From: Chryseobacterium indologenes
GTDB lineage: Bacteria > Bacteroidota > Bacteroidia > Flavobacteriales > Weeksellaceae
Direction of reading: 5' to 3'
Assembly (NCBI GenBank): GCA_001013295.1
Contig: LAZY01000099.1
Location: forward strand, 32,147 to 96,146
DNA: 64,000 nucleotides
Below the pieces are notes generated by a model. The model was not told the DNA's origin. It searched no databases and worked only from the letters and a program-made list of their open reading frames with translations. This document shows, in pieces, positions 26,077 through 34,959 of the stretch; the stretch's first letter is position 1; every line of letters begins with the position of its first letter. The position numbers and the translations under genes were made by a program.

Positions 26077-27315
26077 TTATGCGATGTCGTTTATTTCTGC
26101 TATACTTTGTTTTTTGCCCATTCCTTCTTCGTCATAGATCTGAATTCTGGAGCTTATATTTAAAATAATTCCCAGCTGTAAGTAGGTTACCAACATGGAG
26201 GTTCCCCCATAACTGATCAATGGCAGTGGTTGCCCTGTTACCGGGATCAGATTGACTGCAACGGCTATATTTACTGACAGCTGTATAAAGATCATTACCC
26301 CGAGACTGAGCACGAGCAATGACCCGAAGAACGCCGGCATTTTACTGGCGATCATTACGATCCGTATCATCATGATCAGGTATAAGCTGATCAGAAAAGC
26401 GGCTCCTATTACTCCGTATTCTTCTACAATGACAGCGAAGATAAAATCGGAAGCAGACTGTGGAAGCATTTGTTTCAATGCACTTTTTCCTGGTCCCATT
26501 CCGGTAATTCCACCATGTACAATGGCTGCTTTCGCCTGCATTACCTGATAATTTTTGGCTTTTACGCTTTCATCATCTACATCTGCTGTTTTGGCTTTGC
26601 TGGATGTAAAGGTTTCGATACGGCTCATCCATGTATGTACACGGTTTCCTCCGATCATATTGGTATTCAGCGCAATCAATAAAAAGAATACGATGGCTAC
26701 AAAAGAGGCAGAAATAAAGCCTGCAATATACTTCCAGTGAAGCTGGCCTATAACCAGCACAATCACGGAGACCATCAGAATCATCAATGCTGTGGAACCG
26801 TTATCTTTTGCTACCAATACAAAAACAAGAAGAATCGGTCCGAAAATATACATGATATTCTCTATTGGAAGCCGTTCTCTGGTGATTTTTTTGGTTAAAT
26901 ACCTGCAGAGATAGATGATCAGCATCAGGAATGCAAATGATGATGGCTGAAATGAGATGGGAGTTCCAGGAATCTTCAGCCATCTGGAAGCACTGGCTCC
27001 GTCGATGGTCTGCCCGGTAAACATGGTAACGATCAATAAAACAATCATTAGCCCGAGCAATATGCTGCTGAGCTTTCCGATGTATTCGTATTTAATCGTT
27101 CCTACAAGTCTCATAATTGCTAATCCTAAGACTACAAAGAACATATGTTTGATAACGTGGCCTGTTGTAGTCCCGTTATTAACGATATATTCCAGATTCG
27201 AACTTGCAGAGTAAACAGGGAAAATAGAGAAAATGGAGATCACAAGAATGACCATCCAAAGTACTTTATCTCCCTTTAGAAATTCAAATCTGTTTTCTGT
27301 ATTCTGTTCGTCCAT
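26077..27315 (-). CDS. ftsW: Lipid II polymerase FtsW
   Basis: SEDS-family peptidoglycan glycosyltransferase of 412 aa for septal wall. Start 27315 (MDEQNTENRFEFLKGD) is preferred; the longer frame reads through word-repeat DNA. About ten hydrophobic segments are visible. Conserved phrases are GASRWLKIPGTPISFQPSS (with the basic and Pro residues of the SEDS signature), VAKDNGSTALMILMVS (catalytic Asp region) and the terminal VTGQPLPLISYGGTSML. An extracellular loop at about 245-265 is charged. It pairs with the transpeptidase FtsI encoded in the same cluster. Confidence 0.95.
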   Translation of the reverse strand: MDEQNTENRFEFLKGDKVLWMVILVISIFSIFPVYSASSNLEYIVNNGTTTGHVIKHMFFVVLGLAIMRLVGTIKYEYIGKLSSILLGLMIVLLIVTMFTGQTIDGASASRWLKIPGTPISFQPSSFAFLMLIIYLCRYLTKKITRERLPIENIMYIFGPILLVFVLVAKDNGSTALMILMVSVIVLVIGQLHWKYIAGFISASFVAIVFFLLIALNTNMIGGNRVHTWMSRIETFTSSKAKTADVDDESVKAKNYQVMQAKAAIVHGGITGMGPGKSALKQMLPQSASDFIFAVIVEEYGVIGAAFLISLYLIMMIRIVMIASKMPAFFGSLLVLSLGVMIFIQLSVNIAVAVNLIPVTGQPLPLISYGGTSMLVTYLQLGIILNISSRIQIYDEEGMGKKQSIAEINDIA

Positions 27316-27318
27316 ATT

Positions 27319-27378
27319 TTTTGTATTGATGTATGATGTGCAAAGCAAAATGTACTTTTTACATCTAACATTTTACAT
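27319..27378. repeat. Word-repeat inverted element (e), murD-ftsW spacer
   Basis: The left arm uses GATGTATGATGTGCAAAG and AAAATGTA; the right arm TTTTTACATC, ACATTTTACATTTTT. The words are complementary to each other. Confidence 0.55.
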
Positions 27379-27380
27379 TT

Positions 27381-28706
27381 TTATTTTAATACCTGCTCTT
27401 TAAACTGACGTCCTCTGTCTTCATAGCTTTTGAATAAATCAAAGCTTGCACAACATGGGGAAAGTAGAACAGTGTCGCCTTTTTTAGCCAGTGATTTTGA
27501 AATTCTCACTGCTTCTTCCATGCTTGAAGTATCATAAATAAATTCTTTTTTATCTTTAAAGAAATCTATAATCTTCTTATTGTCAACTCCCAGGCAAACA
27601 ATTGCCTTTACTTTTCTTTTGACTAAATCTTCAATTTCCGTATAGTCATTTCCTTTATCTAAACCACCCACAATCCATACAGTTGGGGTTTTCATACTTT
27701 CTAAAGCATAGTAGGTTGCATTCACATTCGTTGCTTTGCTGTCATTGATGTATTTTACATGATCAATTTCAGTCACGAATTCTAATCTGTGCTCTACAGC
27801 CTGGAAGGTCATCAATGAATGTCTGATGCTTTCATTGTTGATCTTTAATATTTTACCGGCAATGGAAGCTGCTAAACTATTGGCTACATTGTGATTTCCA
27901 AGCAGGGATAATTCTTCAACTTTCATTGAAAATTCATCTTTTACTTTCACCACAATTTTATCATCTTCCATATATCCCCCTTCAGATAATTTTTCTTTTG
28001 TGGAGAAAGGAATCATTTTAGCCTTTATTTCAAGCTTCTCAAGAAGACTTTTGCTCATTTCATCATCTTTGTTGTAGATAAAGAAATTGTCGTTTTCCTG
28101 ATTTTCAGTGATCCTGAATTTTGCCAGGGCATACTCTTCATAGTTGTAGTTGTACTGATCCAGGTGATCCTGAGAAAGGTTCAATAATAAAGAGATATAC
28201 GGTCTGAAGTTCTGAATATCATCCAATTGGAAAGAGCTTACTTCCAGGACGTAATATTCGTGGTTTTCATCAGCAACCTGTCTGGCAAAGCTATAGCCGA
28301 TATTTCCACCCAGACCTACATTTAATCCGTCATTTTTCAGGATATAGTAAATCAGGGAAGTTGTTGTTGTTTTTCCGTTGCTTCCTGTGATTGCAATGAT
28401 TTTTGCATCAGTAAATTCTGAAGCAAATTCAATTTCTGAGGAAAGTCTGATCTCTTTCTCATGAATTTTATGGATGATTTCAGCCTTTTTCGGAATTCCC
28501 GGGCTTTTTACAATCCAGTCAGCATTTAAAATTCTTTCTTCGTCGTGATTTCCTTCTTCAAATTCAATTTCATGATCGGTAAGAAACTGCTTATAGTTAT
28601 CCTTAATGGCTCCTTTATCTGAAAGAAATACTTCCAGACCTTTCTTTTTAGCCAAATAAGCAGCGCCGCATCCGCTTTCTCCACCTCCTAAAACAACTAT
28701 TTTCAT
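27381..28706 (-). CDS. murD: UDP-MurNAc-L-Ala--D-Glu ligase MurD
   Basis: Cytoplasmic Mur ligase of 441 aa. Start 28706 begins with the expected MKIVVLGGGESGCGAAYLAK; the upstream 13 codons fall in word-repeat DNA. ATP loop AITGSNGKTTTTSLIYYI (about 105), NLSQDHLDQY (metal and substrate residues), GNHNVANSLAA and KATNVNATYYALES followed by VWIVGGLDKGNDY are all family signatures. Length normal. Confidence 0.95.
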   Translation of the reverse strand: MKIVVLGGGESGCGAAYLAKKKGLEVFLSDKGAIKDNYKQFLTDHEIEFEEGNHDEERILNADWIVKSPGIPKKAEIIHKIHEKEIRLSSEIEFASEFTDAKIIAITGSNGKTTTTSLIYYILKNDGLNVGLGGNIGYSFARQVADENHEYYVLEVSSFQLDDIQNFRPYISLLLNLSQDHLDQYNYNYEEYALAKFRITENQENDNFFIYNKDDEMSKSLLEKLEIKAKMIPFSTKEKLSEGGYMEDDKIVVKVKDEFSMKVEELSLLGNHNVANSLAASIAGKILKINNESIRHSLMTFQAVEHRLEFVTEIDHVKYINDSKATNVNATYYALESMKTPTVWIVGGLDKGNDYTEIEDLVKRKVKAIVCLGVDNKKIIDFFKDKKEFIYDTSSMEEAVRISKSLAKKGDTVLLSPCCASFDLFKSYEDRGRQFKEQVLK

Positions 28707-28716
28707 ATTTATTCTT

Positions 28717-28791
28717 TTGTAAAATGTAAAATGTAAAACGTACAATGTATCTGGTGTCTTTTTACATTAATACTTTTTACTTTTTACAAAA
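28717..28791. repeat. Word-repeat inverted element (f), mraY-murD spacer
   Basis: The left arm is tandem AAAATGT words (TTGTAAAATGTAAAATGTAA and ACGTACAATGTA). The right arm is built of TTTTTAC words (TTTTTACATTAATAC, TTTTTACTTTTTACAAAA), the complement. Confidence 0.65.
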
Positions 28792-28792
28792 T

Positions 28793-30034
28793 TTATCTCA
28801 TTTTTAAAGTGATCAGACAAATAATAGCCATTATTACCCCGATAATGATCATACGGTTCACGATTTTACTTTCGTGGAATCCTTCTTTCTGATAATGGTG
28901 GTGTAATGGTGACATTTTAAATAGTCTGTTGTTTTGGGCATATTCCAGCCCATATTTTCTTTTTCTGTATTTGAAAACGATTACCTGAAGCATTACAGAT
29001 ACGTTTTCGATCAGGAAGATTCCGCATAATACCGGAATCAGCAATTCTTTTCTTAAAATAATGGCTAAAACCGCAATTACTCCGCCTAGCATTAAACTTC
29101 CGGTGTCTCCCATGAAGACCTGTGCAGGATAGGTGTTGTACCAGAAGAATCCGATTACTGCTCCTACCATTGCAACGGCAAAAATGGTGGTTTCCCCCAT
29201 ATTCGGAAGGAACATAATATTGAGGTAATCTGCAAAGATGATGTTCCCGGAAAGATAGGCGAAGAGTGCCAGCGTGAGGAGTATAATTGTACTTGTTCCT
29301 GCTGCAAGACCATCTATTCCGTCTGTGATATTGGCTCCGTTAGAAACAGCGGTTACAATGAAGATCACGATAGGAATAAAGACAATCCATGCCCACTCAT
29401 GGGCATCTTTATCATTCATCCAGAATAAAATTCCACTGTAATCGAACTCATTGTTCTTGGCAAAAGGAACTGTGGAAACTGTGATTTTTTCTGTAGGCAT
29501 AAAATTCTGCTCTACATTGTTTCTGTTTACCACTTTAGCATCAGCATATTTTCTTTTAACGGTAATGTCAGGGTGGAAATACATTGTAACTCCGACAATT
29601 AAGCCTAATCCGACCTGGCCTACGATTTTAAATTTTCCACTTAAGCCGTCTTTATTTTTCTTAATTTTCTTTAAGTAATCATCCAGAAAACCAATTGCTC
29701 CCATCCAAATCATTGACACCAGCAGCAGAACAATATAGACATTGGTAATTCTTGTAAACAGCAATACAGGAATGATGGTTGCCAAAATGATGATAAGTCC
29801 TCCCATGGTAGGGGTTCCTTCTTTTTGTTTCTGGCCATCCAGTCCAAGGTCACGCACCAATTCTCCCATTTGTTTTGTTCTCAGGTAATTGATTACTCTT
29901 TTTCCGTAGACAAGAGCAATGATTAATGAGAACAGTACGGCCATTCCGGCACGGAAGGAGATGTATTTCAACATTCCTAATCCCGGGATATGGATTCCAT
30001 GGTTGGTTAGATATTCGTATAGATAGTATAGCAT
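28793..30034 (-). CDS. mraY: Phospho-MurNAc-pentapeptide transferase MraY
   Basis: Polytopic membrane enzyme of 413 aa making lipid I. Signatures are KEGTPTMGGLIII, AIGFLDDYLKK (catalytic Asp pair), NITDGIDGLAAGTS and MGDTGSLMLGG plus the His motif SPLHHHYQKEGFHE. It is longer than E. coli MraY (360), with an extra segment of about 50 residues (roughly 155-215: HPDITVKRKYADAKVVNRNN and onward) in an extramembrane loop, typical of Bacteroidota. It follows murE by 23 bp. Confidence 0.96.
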   Translation of the reverse strand: MLYYLYEYLTNHGIHIPGLGMLKYISFRAGMAVLFSLIIALVYGKRVINYLRTKQMGELVRDLGLDGQKQKEGTPTMGGLIIILATIIPVLLFTRITNVYIVLLLVSMIWMGAIGFLDDYLKKIKKNKDGLSGKFKIVGQVGLGLIVGVTMYFHPDITVKRKYADAKVVNRNNVEQNFMPTEKITVSTVPFAKNNEFDYSGILFWMNDKDAHEWAWIVFIPIVIFIVTAVSNGANITDGIDGLAAGTSTIILLTLALFAYLSGNIIFADYLNIMFLPNMGETTIFAVAMVGAVIGFFWYNTYPAQVFMGDTGSLMLGGVIAVLAIILRKELLIPVLCGIFLIENVSVMLQVIVFKYRKRKYGLEYAQNNRLFKMSPLHHHYQKEGFHESKIVNRMIIIGVIMAIICLITLKMR

Positions 30035-30057
30035 GTTTTCTTTTTTAATCTTTCAAT

Positions 30058-31518
30058 TTACTTGGACATTAATTTCCAAAGCTCATTAATCACTTCTTTG
30101 TCATCAAAATGATGTTTTACACCATTGATGTCCTGATAGGTTTCGTGGCCTTTTCCGGCTACTAAAACAATATCTTTAGGTTCTGCAAACTTGATGGCCA
30201 TCTTGATGGCTTCTTTTCTGTCCGGAATTGAAGTGTATTTGCTGAAGTTCTGAGGTTCAACGCCTGCTTCAATTTCCTTTATAATCTGTCCCGGGTCTTC
30301 TGTTCTCGGGTTATCTGATGTGATGATTGCCAATGTTGATTTTTTGGTGGCAATATTTCCCATTTCAGGTCTTTTGGAGTGGTCTCTGTCTCCTCCGCAA
30401 CCGAAAACGGTGATCAGTCTTTCATTTTTTGTTCTGATGTCGTTGATGCTGTCCAGAATATTTTCCAGTGCATCCGGAGTATGGGCATAGTCTACAATAA
30501 AGAAAATCCCGCCGTCTGATTTGAAGGTTTCAAATCTTCCGGAAACTCTTTTTAGTTTACTGATTGCCTGTAAGATTTCATCCTGCTCAAAACCAAGTTC
30601 AGAAGCAATCCCGAATACAAGCAGCAAATTGTAAACATTGAATTTCCCGGTTAATGTTGTCCAGAATTCTTTTCCGTTAAAGTTCAGCAGCATACCGTTG
30701 AAATCCACTTCTAAAAGTTTTCCGTGGTAGTCGGCTATGGTTTTCAAAGCATAAGACTTCTTTTTAGCCTTAGTATTCTGAAGCATTACATTCCCGTTTT
30801 TGTCATCCACATTGGTGATGGCAATGGCTGTATCTTCTAATTGATCAAAGAATCTTTTTTTCGTTTTTAAGTATTCTTCAAATGTTTTATGATAATCCAG
30901 GTGATCGTGGGTAAGGTTGGTGAATCCTGCCACTTTGAAGTGTAATCCTTCAATTCTGTTTTGGGCAATTCCATGAGAACTTACTTCCATGAAAGCATAT
31001 TCACATCCTTTTTCAACAGCTTCAGCCAAGATTTTATTGATGGTAATCACGTCCGGAGTTGTATGTGTTGCCGGAATGATTTCTTCACCGATTCTGATCT
31101 CAACGGTTGAAAGTAAAGCTGAGGGATAGCCAAGATTTGTGAAAACATCAAAGAGCAGAGTAGAAACAGAGGTTTTCCCATTGGTTCCGGTAACTCCTAT
31201 CAGCTTAAGCTGCTGAGATGGGTTTCCGTAGAAATTGGATGCCAGGTGGCCCAGAGCTTTAGATGAATCTTTTACTTTTATATAAGTAACGTTTTCGTCT
31301 AATACTTCAGGAAGTTCTTCGCAAACGATCGTTGTTGCCCCTTTTTCAATAGCGGATGTAATGAACGAATGTCCGTCCACTACTGTACCTCTCATTGCCA
31401 TATATAGAGAGTTCGCTGTAACCTTTCTGCTGTCGATCACCAATTCGCTGACCTCACGGTTTTCATTGCCGTGGATTTCTACTACTGGGATTCTGTTTAC
31501 TAATGCTGTTATTATCAT
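30058..31518 (-). CDS. murE: UDP-MurNAc-L-Ala-D-Glu--meso-DAP ligase MurE
   Basis: Cytoplasmic Mur ligase of 486 aa. ATP loop GVTGTNGKTSVSTLLFDV (about 110), TTPDVITIN, FTNLTHDHLDYHKT, and the amino-acid-specificity motif SDNPRTEDP (about 395). The DNPR form indicates meso-diaminopimelate rather than lysine as third residue, as expected of a Gram-negative wall. murF, which usually follows murE in enterobacteria, is absent here; mraY follows directly. Confidence 0.96.
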   Translation of the reverse strand: MIITALVNRIPVVEIHGNENREVSELVIDSRKVTANSLYMAMRGTVVDGHSFITSAIEKGATTIVCEELPEVLDENVTYIKVKDSSKALGHLASNFYGNPSQQLKLIGVTGTNGKTSVSTLLFDVFTNLGYPSALLSTVEIRIGEEIIPATHTTPDVITINKILAEAVEKGCEYAFMEVSSHGIAQNRIEGLHFKVAGFTNLTHDHLDYHKTFEEYLKTKKRFFDQLEDTAIAITNVDDKNGNVMLQNTKAKKKSYALKTIADYHGKLLEVDFNGMLLNFNGKEFWTTLTGKFNVYNLLLVFGIASELGFEQDEILQAISKLKRVSGRFETFKSDGGIFFIVDYAHTPDALENILDSINDIRTKNERLITVFGCGGDRDHSKRPEMGNIATKKSTLAIITSDNPRTEDPGQIIKEIEAGVEPQNFSKYTSIPDRKEAIKMAIKFAEPKDIVLVAGKGHETYQDINGVKHHFDDKEVINELWKLMSK

Positions 31519-31527
31519 TTTTTATCA

Positions 31528-31576
31528 ATAGGATTTTATCCTATTTTGTCTTAAATCGTCCCTTCGGGACTCTGTT
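31528..31576 (-). repeat. dcw double-hairpin repeat, copy 3 (ftsI-murE)
   Basis: Minus strand: AGTCCCGAAGGGACGATTTA, then CAAAATAGGATAAAATCCTAT, giving two clean hairpins (GTCCC/GGGAC and ATAGGAT/ATCCTAT). It starts at the ftsI stop region and ends 10 bp before the murE start. Confidence 0.8.
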
Positions 31577-31579
31577 CTT

Positions 31580-33571
31580 TTAATTTTGCAGAGATAAATA
31601 AATTCTCTGATTCTTACTGATTGTGGTGCCTTCTAACGGGAACTGTTCTTTAATTCTTCCCACTCCTTTATAGTCGACACGGTATCCTAAGTTTTCCAAT
31701 TGTGGGATTACGTTTTTACCGATTAATCCTACTACATTGGGCATTTGCTTATCATTGACTGCTACTTTTACATTGGGCTCAACCATTTTGCTAAGGTTTA
31801 CCTTTTTGTCTACGAGCATTTCTTTTTCAATATTCTGAGGTGTTTTCAGGAATGTTTTTCCTGCAATTTCCTTAAATACGGGCGCTGAAACGGGACCTCC
31901 ATAAAACCCTATTGATGTATTGGGTTCACTTATCATTACATAACAGGTATATTTTGGTGCATCTGCAGGATAAAATCCGGCGAATGATGCTCTGTACTTC
32001 ATAGGACCGGGAAGCCAGTATTCGAATCTTGCGGTTCCTGTTTTCCCTGCCATTTTAAGGTTGGGAGTAAAGATGCTTCGTCCTGTTCCTTTTTCTACCG
32101 CTTTGGTTAGTGCACTGGTCATCATTTTGATGGCTTTTTCTGATGCCATTTTGTTGACCATTACTTCCGGCTTAGCATTGTACATTACTTTACCATCTTT
32201 CATGATTTTATCGATGAATAGAGGTTTCAGCATTTTTCCACCATTTGCTACCCCGTTGTAGAATGTTGTCAGCTGCAACAGGTTGATGTTGGAAGAGTAT
32301 CCGTAAGAGATTGACGCTAATGTTGCGGCGTTCCATCTTTTATTTTCCGGTGTTACGATCTTCGGTTTTGTGATTCCCGGAAGCTCAATATCCATTTTAT
32401 CAAATAGCTTCCAACGTTTCAGGTGATCAAGGAAGATCTGCGGCTTTTCAGCATAATATTTTGTGATCAGCTTTGCTGTTCCCACGTTGCTGGATTTGGC
32501 CAAAACATCACTGATGTCATAGGTTCCTCCGCCGTGGTCATCTGAAATTCTCTGTTTGGCGTAGGTCCAGACTCCGTTTCCTACGTTTACGGTTGTATTT
32601 TCATCAATGAAACCATCGTCCATTGCTGCTAAAAGAGAAATGGTCTTAAAGGTAGATCCAGGTTCGATGTTGTCTTTTAAGGCATAGTTGTAAGAGTCTT
32701 CGTAATCTCCCGAGTCAGTTCTTCTTAAGTTGACCAGAGCACGAACTTTTCCTGTTTCAACTTCCATAACGATTACGGTACCGTGTTTAGCTTCGAAATG
32801 GATCAGCTGTTTCTCCAGAGCGGAGTGTGCAATATCCTGAATTCTAAGGTCTAAAGTGGTATATACATCTTCTCCGTCTACAGGTTCCTGAACTTTCCAG
32901 AAGTCGATGGGTTTCCATTGGGAGGAGTTGATTCTTTGTTCTAATCTTTTTCCGTCTGTTCCTGTTAAATATTTTGAGAAAGCTCCTTCAAGTCCGGATT
33001 TCAGTTCTCCGTTATCCATTCCGATGGTTCCGGCACCAATTTCTGAAGTGGCGAGTTCTCTCTTGTAATTTCTGTCTACAATGAAACCGCCTTTGTTTTT
33101 ACCTCTCTTGAATATCGGAAACTTTCTGATTCTGTCGTATTGGTCAAAATCGAGACCTTTTGCCAATGTGTAATATTGGTTTTTCTTTTTCTTCTGCTCG
33201 TCAAACTTCTGTCTGAATTCGCTTCTTGGTTTGCCGAACATTTTGCTTAAAGAATCTGTAAGCGGACCGATATTATTGGTGTATACCGTATCTTTCATCG
33301 TTTTGAAATCCAGATAGATGTCATAGCGCATTACAGTGGTTGCGAGAATAGAACCGTCAGAAGCAAAAAGATTACCACGAGCAGCCTTTAGAGTAGCCTC
33401 ACGGTAGTTTTTGTTAATGTAATCGTCTTTGATCTCCTGGACATTGGTGTTTTGCAGGATCACAATCCTGGCCAAGAACATTACAAACACGCACAAAGCT
33501 ACCACTGCAAAGAGGTAGCCCCATCGTAACGTTTTCTTACGTTTATTATCGTATTCATTTTGCTTTTGCAT
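31580..33571 (-). CDS. ftsI: Septal transpeptidase FtsI (PBP3 type) with PASTA domain
   Basis: Class B penicillin-binding protein of 663 aa, one N-terminal membrane helix (about 16-36). The dimerisation domain follows; the transpeptidase has the catalytic SxxK in EPGSTFKTISLLAAM, SxN in AKSSNVGTAKL, and KTG in KMAGKTGTARF. A single PASTA domain ends the protein (about 603-663: MPNVVGLIGKNVIPQLENLG). E. coli FtsI lacks PASTA; its presence is usual in Bacteroidota. The start overlaps the ftsL end by 17 bp, so translation is probably coupled. Confidence 0.94.
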   Translation of the reverse strand: MQKQNEYDNKRKKTLRWGYLFAVVALCVFVMFLARIVILQNTNVQEIKDDYINKNYREATLKAARGNLFASDGSILATTVMRYDIYLDFKTMKDTVYTNNIGPLTDSLSKMFGKPRSEFRQKFDEQKKKKNQYYTLAKGLDFDQYDRIRKFPIFKRGKNKGGFIVDRNYKRELATSEIGAGTIGMDNGELKSGLEGAFSKYLTGTDGKRLEQRINSSQWKPIDFWKVQEPVDGEDVYTTLDLRIQDIAHSALEKQLIHFEAKHGTVIVMEVETGKVRALVNLRRTDSGDYEDSYNYALKDNIEPGSTFKTISLLAAMDDGFIDENTTVNVGNGVWTYAKQRISDDHGGGTYDISDVLAKSSNVGTAKLITKYYAEKPQIFLDHLKRWKLFDKMDIELPGITKPKIVTPENKRWNAATLASISYGYSSNINLLQLTTFYNGVANGGKMLKPLFIDKIMKDGKVMYNAKPEVMVNKMASEKAIKMMTSALTKAVEKGTGRSIFTPNLKMAGKTGTARFEYWLPGPMKYRASFAGFYPADAPKYTCYVMISEPNTSIGFYGGPVSAPVFKEIAGKTFLKTPQNIEKEMLVDKKVNLSKMVEPNVKVAVNDKQMPNVVGLIGKNVIPQLENLGYRVDYKGVGRIKEQFPLEGTTISKNQRIYLSLQN

Positions 33572-33920
33572 CTGTACTGTCCAGTTTTATTAGCAATTTG
33601 TGAGGGTGGTTTTCCAGGGTCATCAATGAATCCCGGGCGACCTCTTTCCCCAGCTCTGATTCCATTTTTACTTTGATCAGCTTACTCTGGGCGTAAGCGT
33701 TTCTCGATTTGTATTCTTCTGTTTCTTCCTTTAAGGCGTTTACAATTTTAATTTTTTTATTGACGAGATGGTTGGTATAGATCATGGCCATCATCAGAAC
33801 AAACAGGAGGAGAAAATACTTATAATGTATTTTGATCTCATCACGATTCAGAAAGTTTCCTTTTATAATATCTATAAAAGTGAGTCTTTTCTGGGGGCGA
33901 TTTGTCGTTCTTTTTGCCAA
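33555..33920 (-). CDS. FtsL-like cell division protein
   Basis: A 121-aa bitopic protein placed exactly where ftsL sits in dcw clusters, between rsmH and ftsI. One membrane helix (about residues 37-54, YFLLLFVLMMAMIYTNHLV), a basic cytoplasmic head (MAKRTTNRPQKRLTF) and an extracytoplasmic helix predicted as coiled coil (KIKIVNALKEETEEYKSRN). Sequence similarity among FtsL proteins is low, so the name rests on topology, size and position. It corresponds to the FtsL-like family of Bacteroidota. Confidence 0.82.
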   Translation of the reverse strand: MAKRTTNRPQKRLTFIDIIKGNFLNRDEIKIHYKYFLLLFVLMMAMIYTNHLVNKKIKIVNALKEETEEYKSRNAYAQSKLIKVKMESELGKEVARDSLMTLENHPHKLLIKLDSTDAKAK

Positions 33921-33927
33921 TTTATGA

Positions 33928-34018
33928 TGTCAATTTGCTTCGCAGTGAATTTACTTTCTGTCAATGGTCAATTTTACTCTGTGAAAGATTCACTATTGAC
34001 GATTCACTCATTCACATT
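33928..34018. repeat. Word-repeat inverted element (g), rsmH-ftsL spacer
   Basis: The left arm contains GTGAATTTAC and GTCAATGGTCAATTTTAC; the right arm contains ATTCACTATTGACGATTCAC and TCATTCAC, the complementary words. It fills the 98-bp spacer. Confidence 0.6.
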
Positions 34019-34912
34019 TTATACTTTTATTCCTGTTCTCATTTTAGCACTTCTGGCTCTTGAGTTTTCTTCGATTTCCTGATCGTCCGGAATAATCGCT
34101 TTACTCTTTACCAATTCGAATGCTTTTTTATAATTTCCGTAGATGTCTCTTTCCGGTTCTCCTTCGAACATTCCGTTTTTCAGGAATCTTTTTACCAAAC
34201 GGTCTTCCAGAGAGTGGTAAGAAATTACTACCAATCTTCCTTCCGGTTTTAAAACATTATAAGCCTGCACCAGCATTTCTTTCAATACTTCAAGTTCCTG
34301 GTTGACTTCTATTCTTACTGCCTGAAAAAGCTGGGCATAGAATTTATTCACTTTATGAGGTGGAAGGTAGCTGAAAAGTTTTTTCAGGTCCTCCGTAGTT
34401 TCTATGCTTTTCGTTTTTCTGTGGTGAACAATATCTCTCGCCAGTTTTCTTGCCTCTCTTAATTCTCCGTAGTGATAAAAAATATCTGCAAGCTCTTCTT
34501 CTCCATATTCATTGATCACTCTTTTGGCATCCAGATTCTGCATCACATTCATTCTCATATCCAGAGGCGCATTGCTTCTTGTAGAAAAGCCTCTGTCTGC
34601 TTCATCAAACTGATGAGAAGAAACACCAAGGTCAGCCAAAACACCATCAATTTGACTGATTCCGTACATCAGCAATGAGTTTTCCAGAAATCTGAAATTC
34701 TGATTCACCAATGTAAATCTGGGATCATCAATTGTATTTTTAAGTGCATCCAGATCCTGATCAAAGCTGAACAATCTTCCTTTGTCGGAAAGTCTGCTCA
34801 GAATTTCTCTTGAGTGACCTCCACCTCCAAAGGTGCAGTCCACGTATATTCCGTCAGGATTCGTCACCAAATCATCAACACTCTGCTTCAACAAAACGGG
34901 GTTATGATACAT
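34019..34912 (-). CDS. rsmH: 16S rRNA (cytosine(1402)-N4)-methyltransferase RsmH
   Basis: SAM-dependent methyltransferase of 297 aa (MraW) modifying C1402 of 16S rRNA. N-terminus MYHNPVLLKQSVDDL, SAM motif VDCTFGGGGHSREIL, VLADLGVSSHQFDEADRGFS, and C-terminal VVISYHSLEDRLVKRFLK are all diagnostic. Length is normal. It is the second gene of the dcw cluster, 47 bp after mraZ. Confidence 0.97.
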   Translation of the reverse strand: MYHNPVLLKQSVDDLVTNPDGIYVDCTFGGGGHSREILSRLSDKGRLFSFDQDLDALKNTIDDPRFTLVNQNFRFLENSLLMYGISQIDGVLADLGVSSHQFDEADRGFSTRSNAPLDMRMNVMQNLDAKRVINEYGEEELADIFYHYGELREARKLARDIVHHRKTKSIETTEDLKKLFSYLPPHKVNKFYAQLFQAVRIEVNQELEVLKEMLVQAYNVLKPEGRLVVISYHSLEDRLVKRFLKNGMFEGEPERDIYGNYKKAFELVKSKAIIPDDQEIEENSRARSAKMRTGIKV

Positions 34913-34959
34913 GCTTAATTGTGTTTTTTATTTAATACTATTATTAATAACCGATGCAG

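Noticed and set aside
28717..28791. Tandem AAAATGT words as a CRISPR-like array
   Set aside because: Repeats are 7-9 bp without unique spacers; no cas genes in the window.
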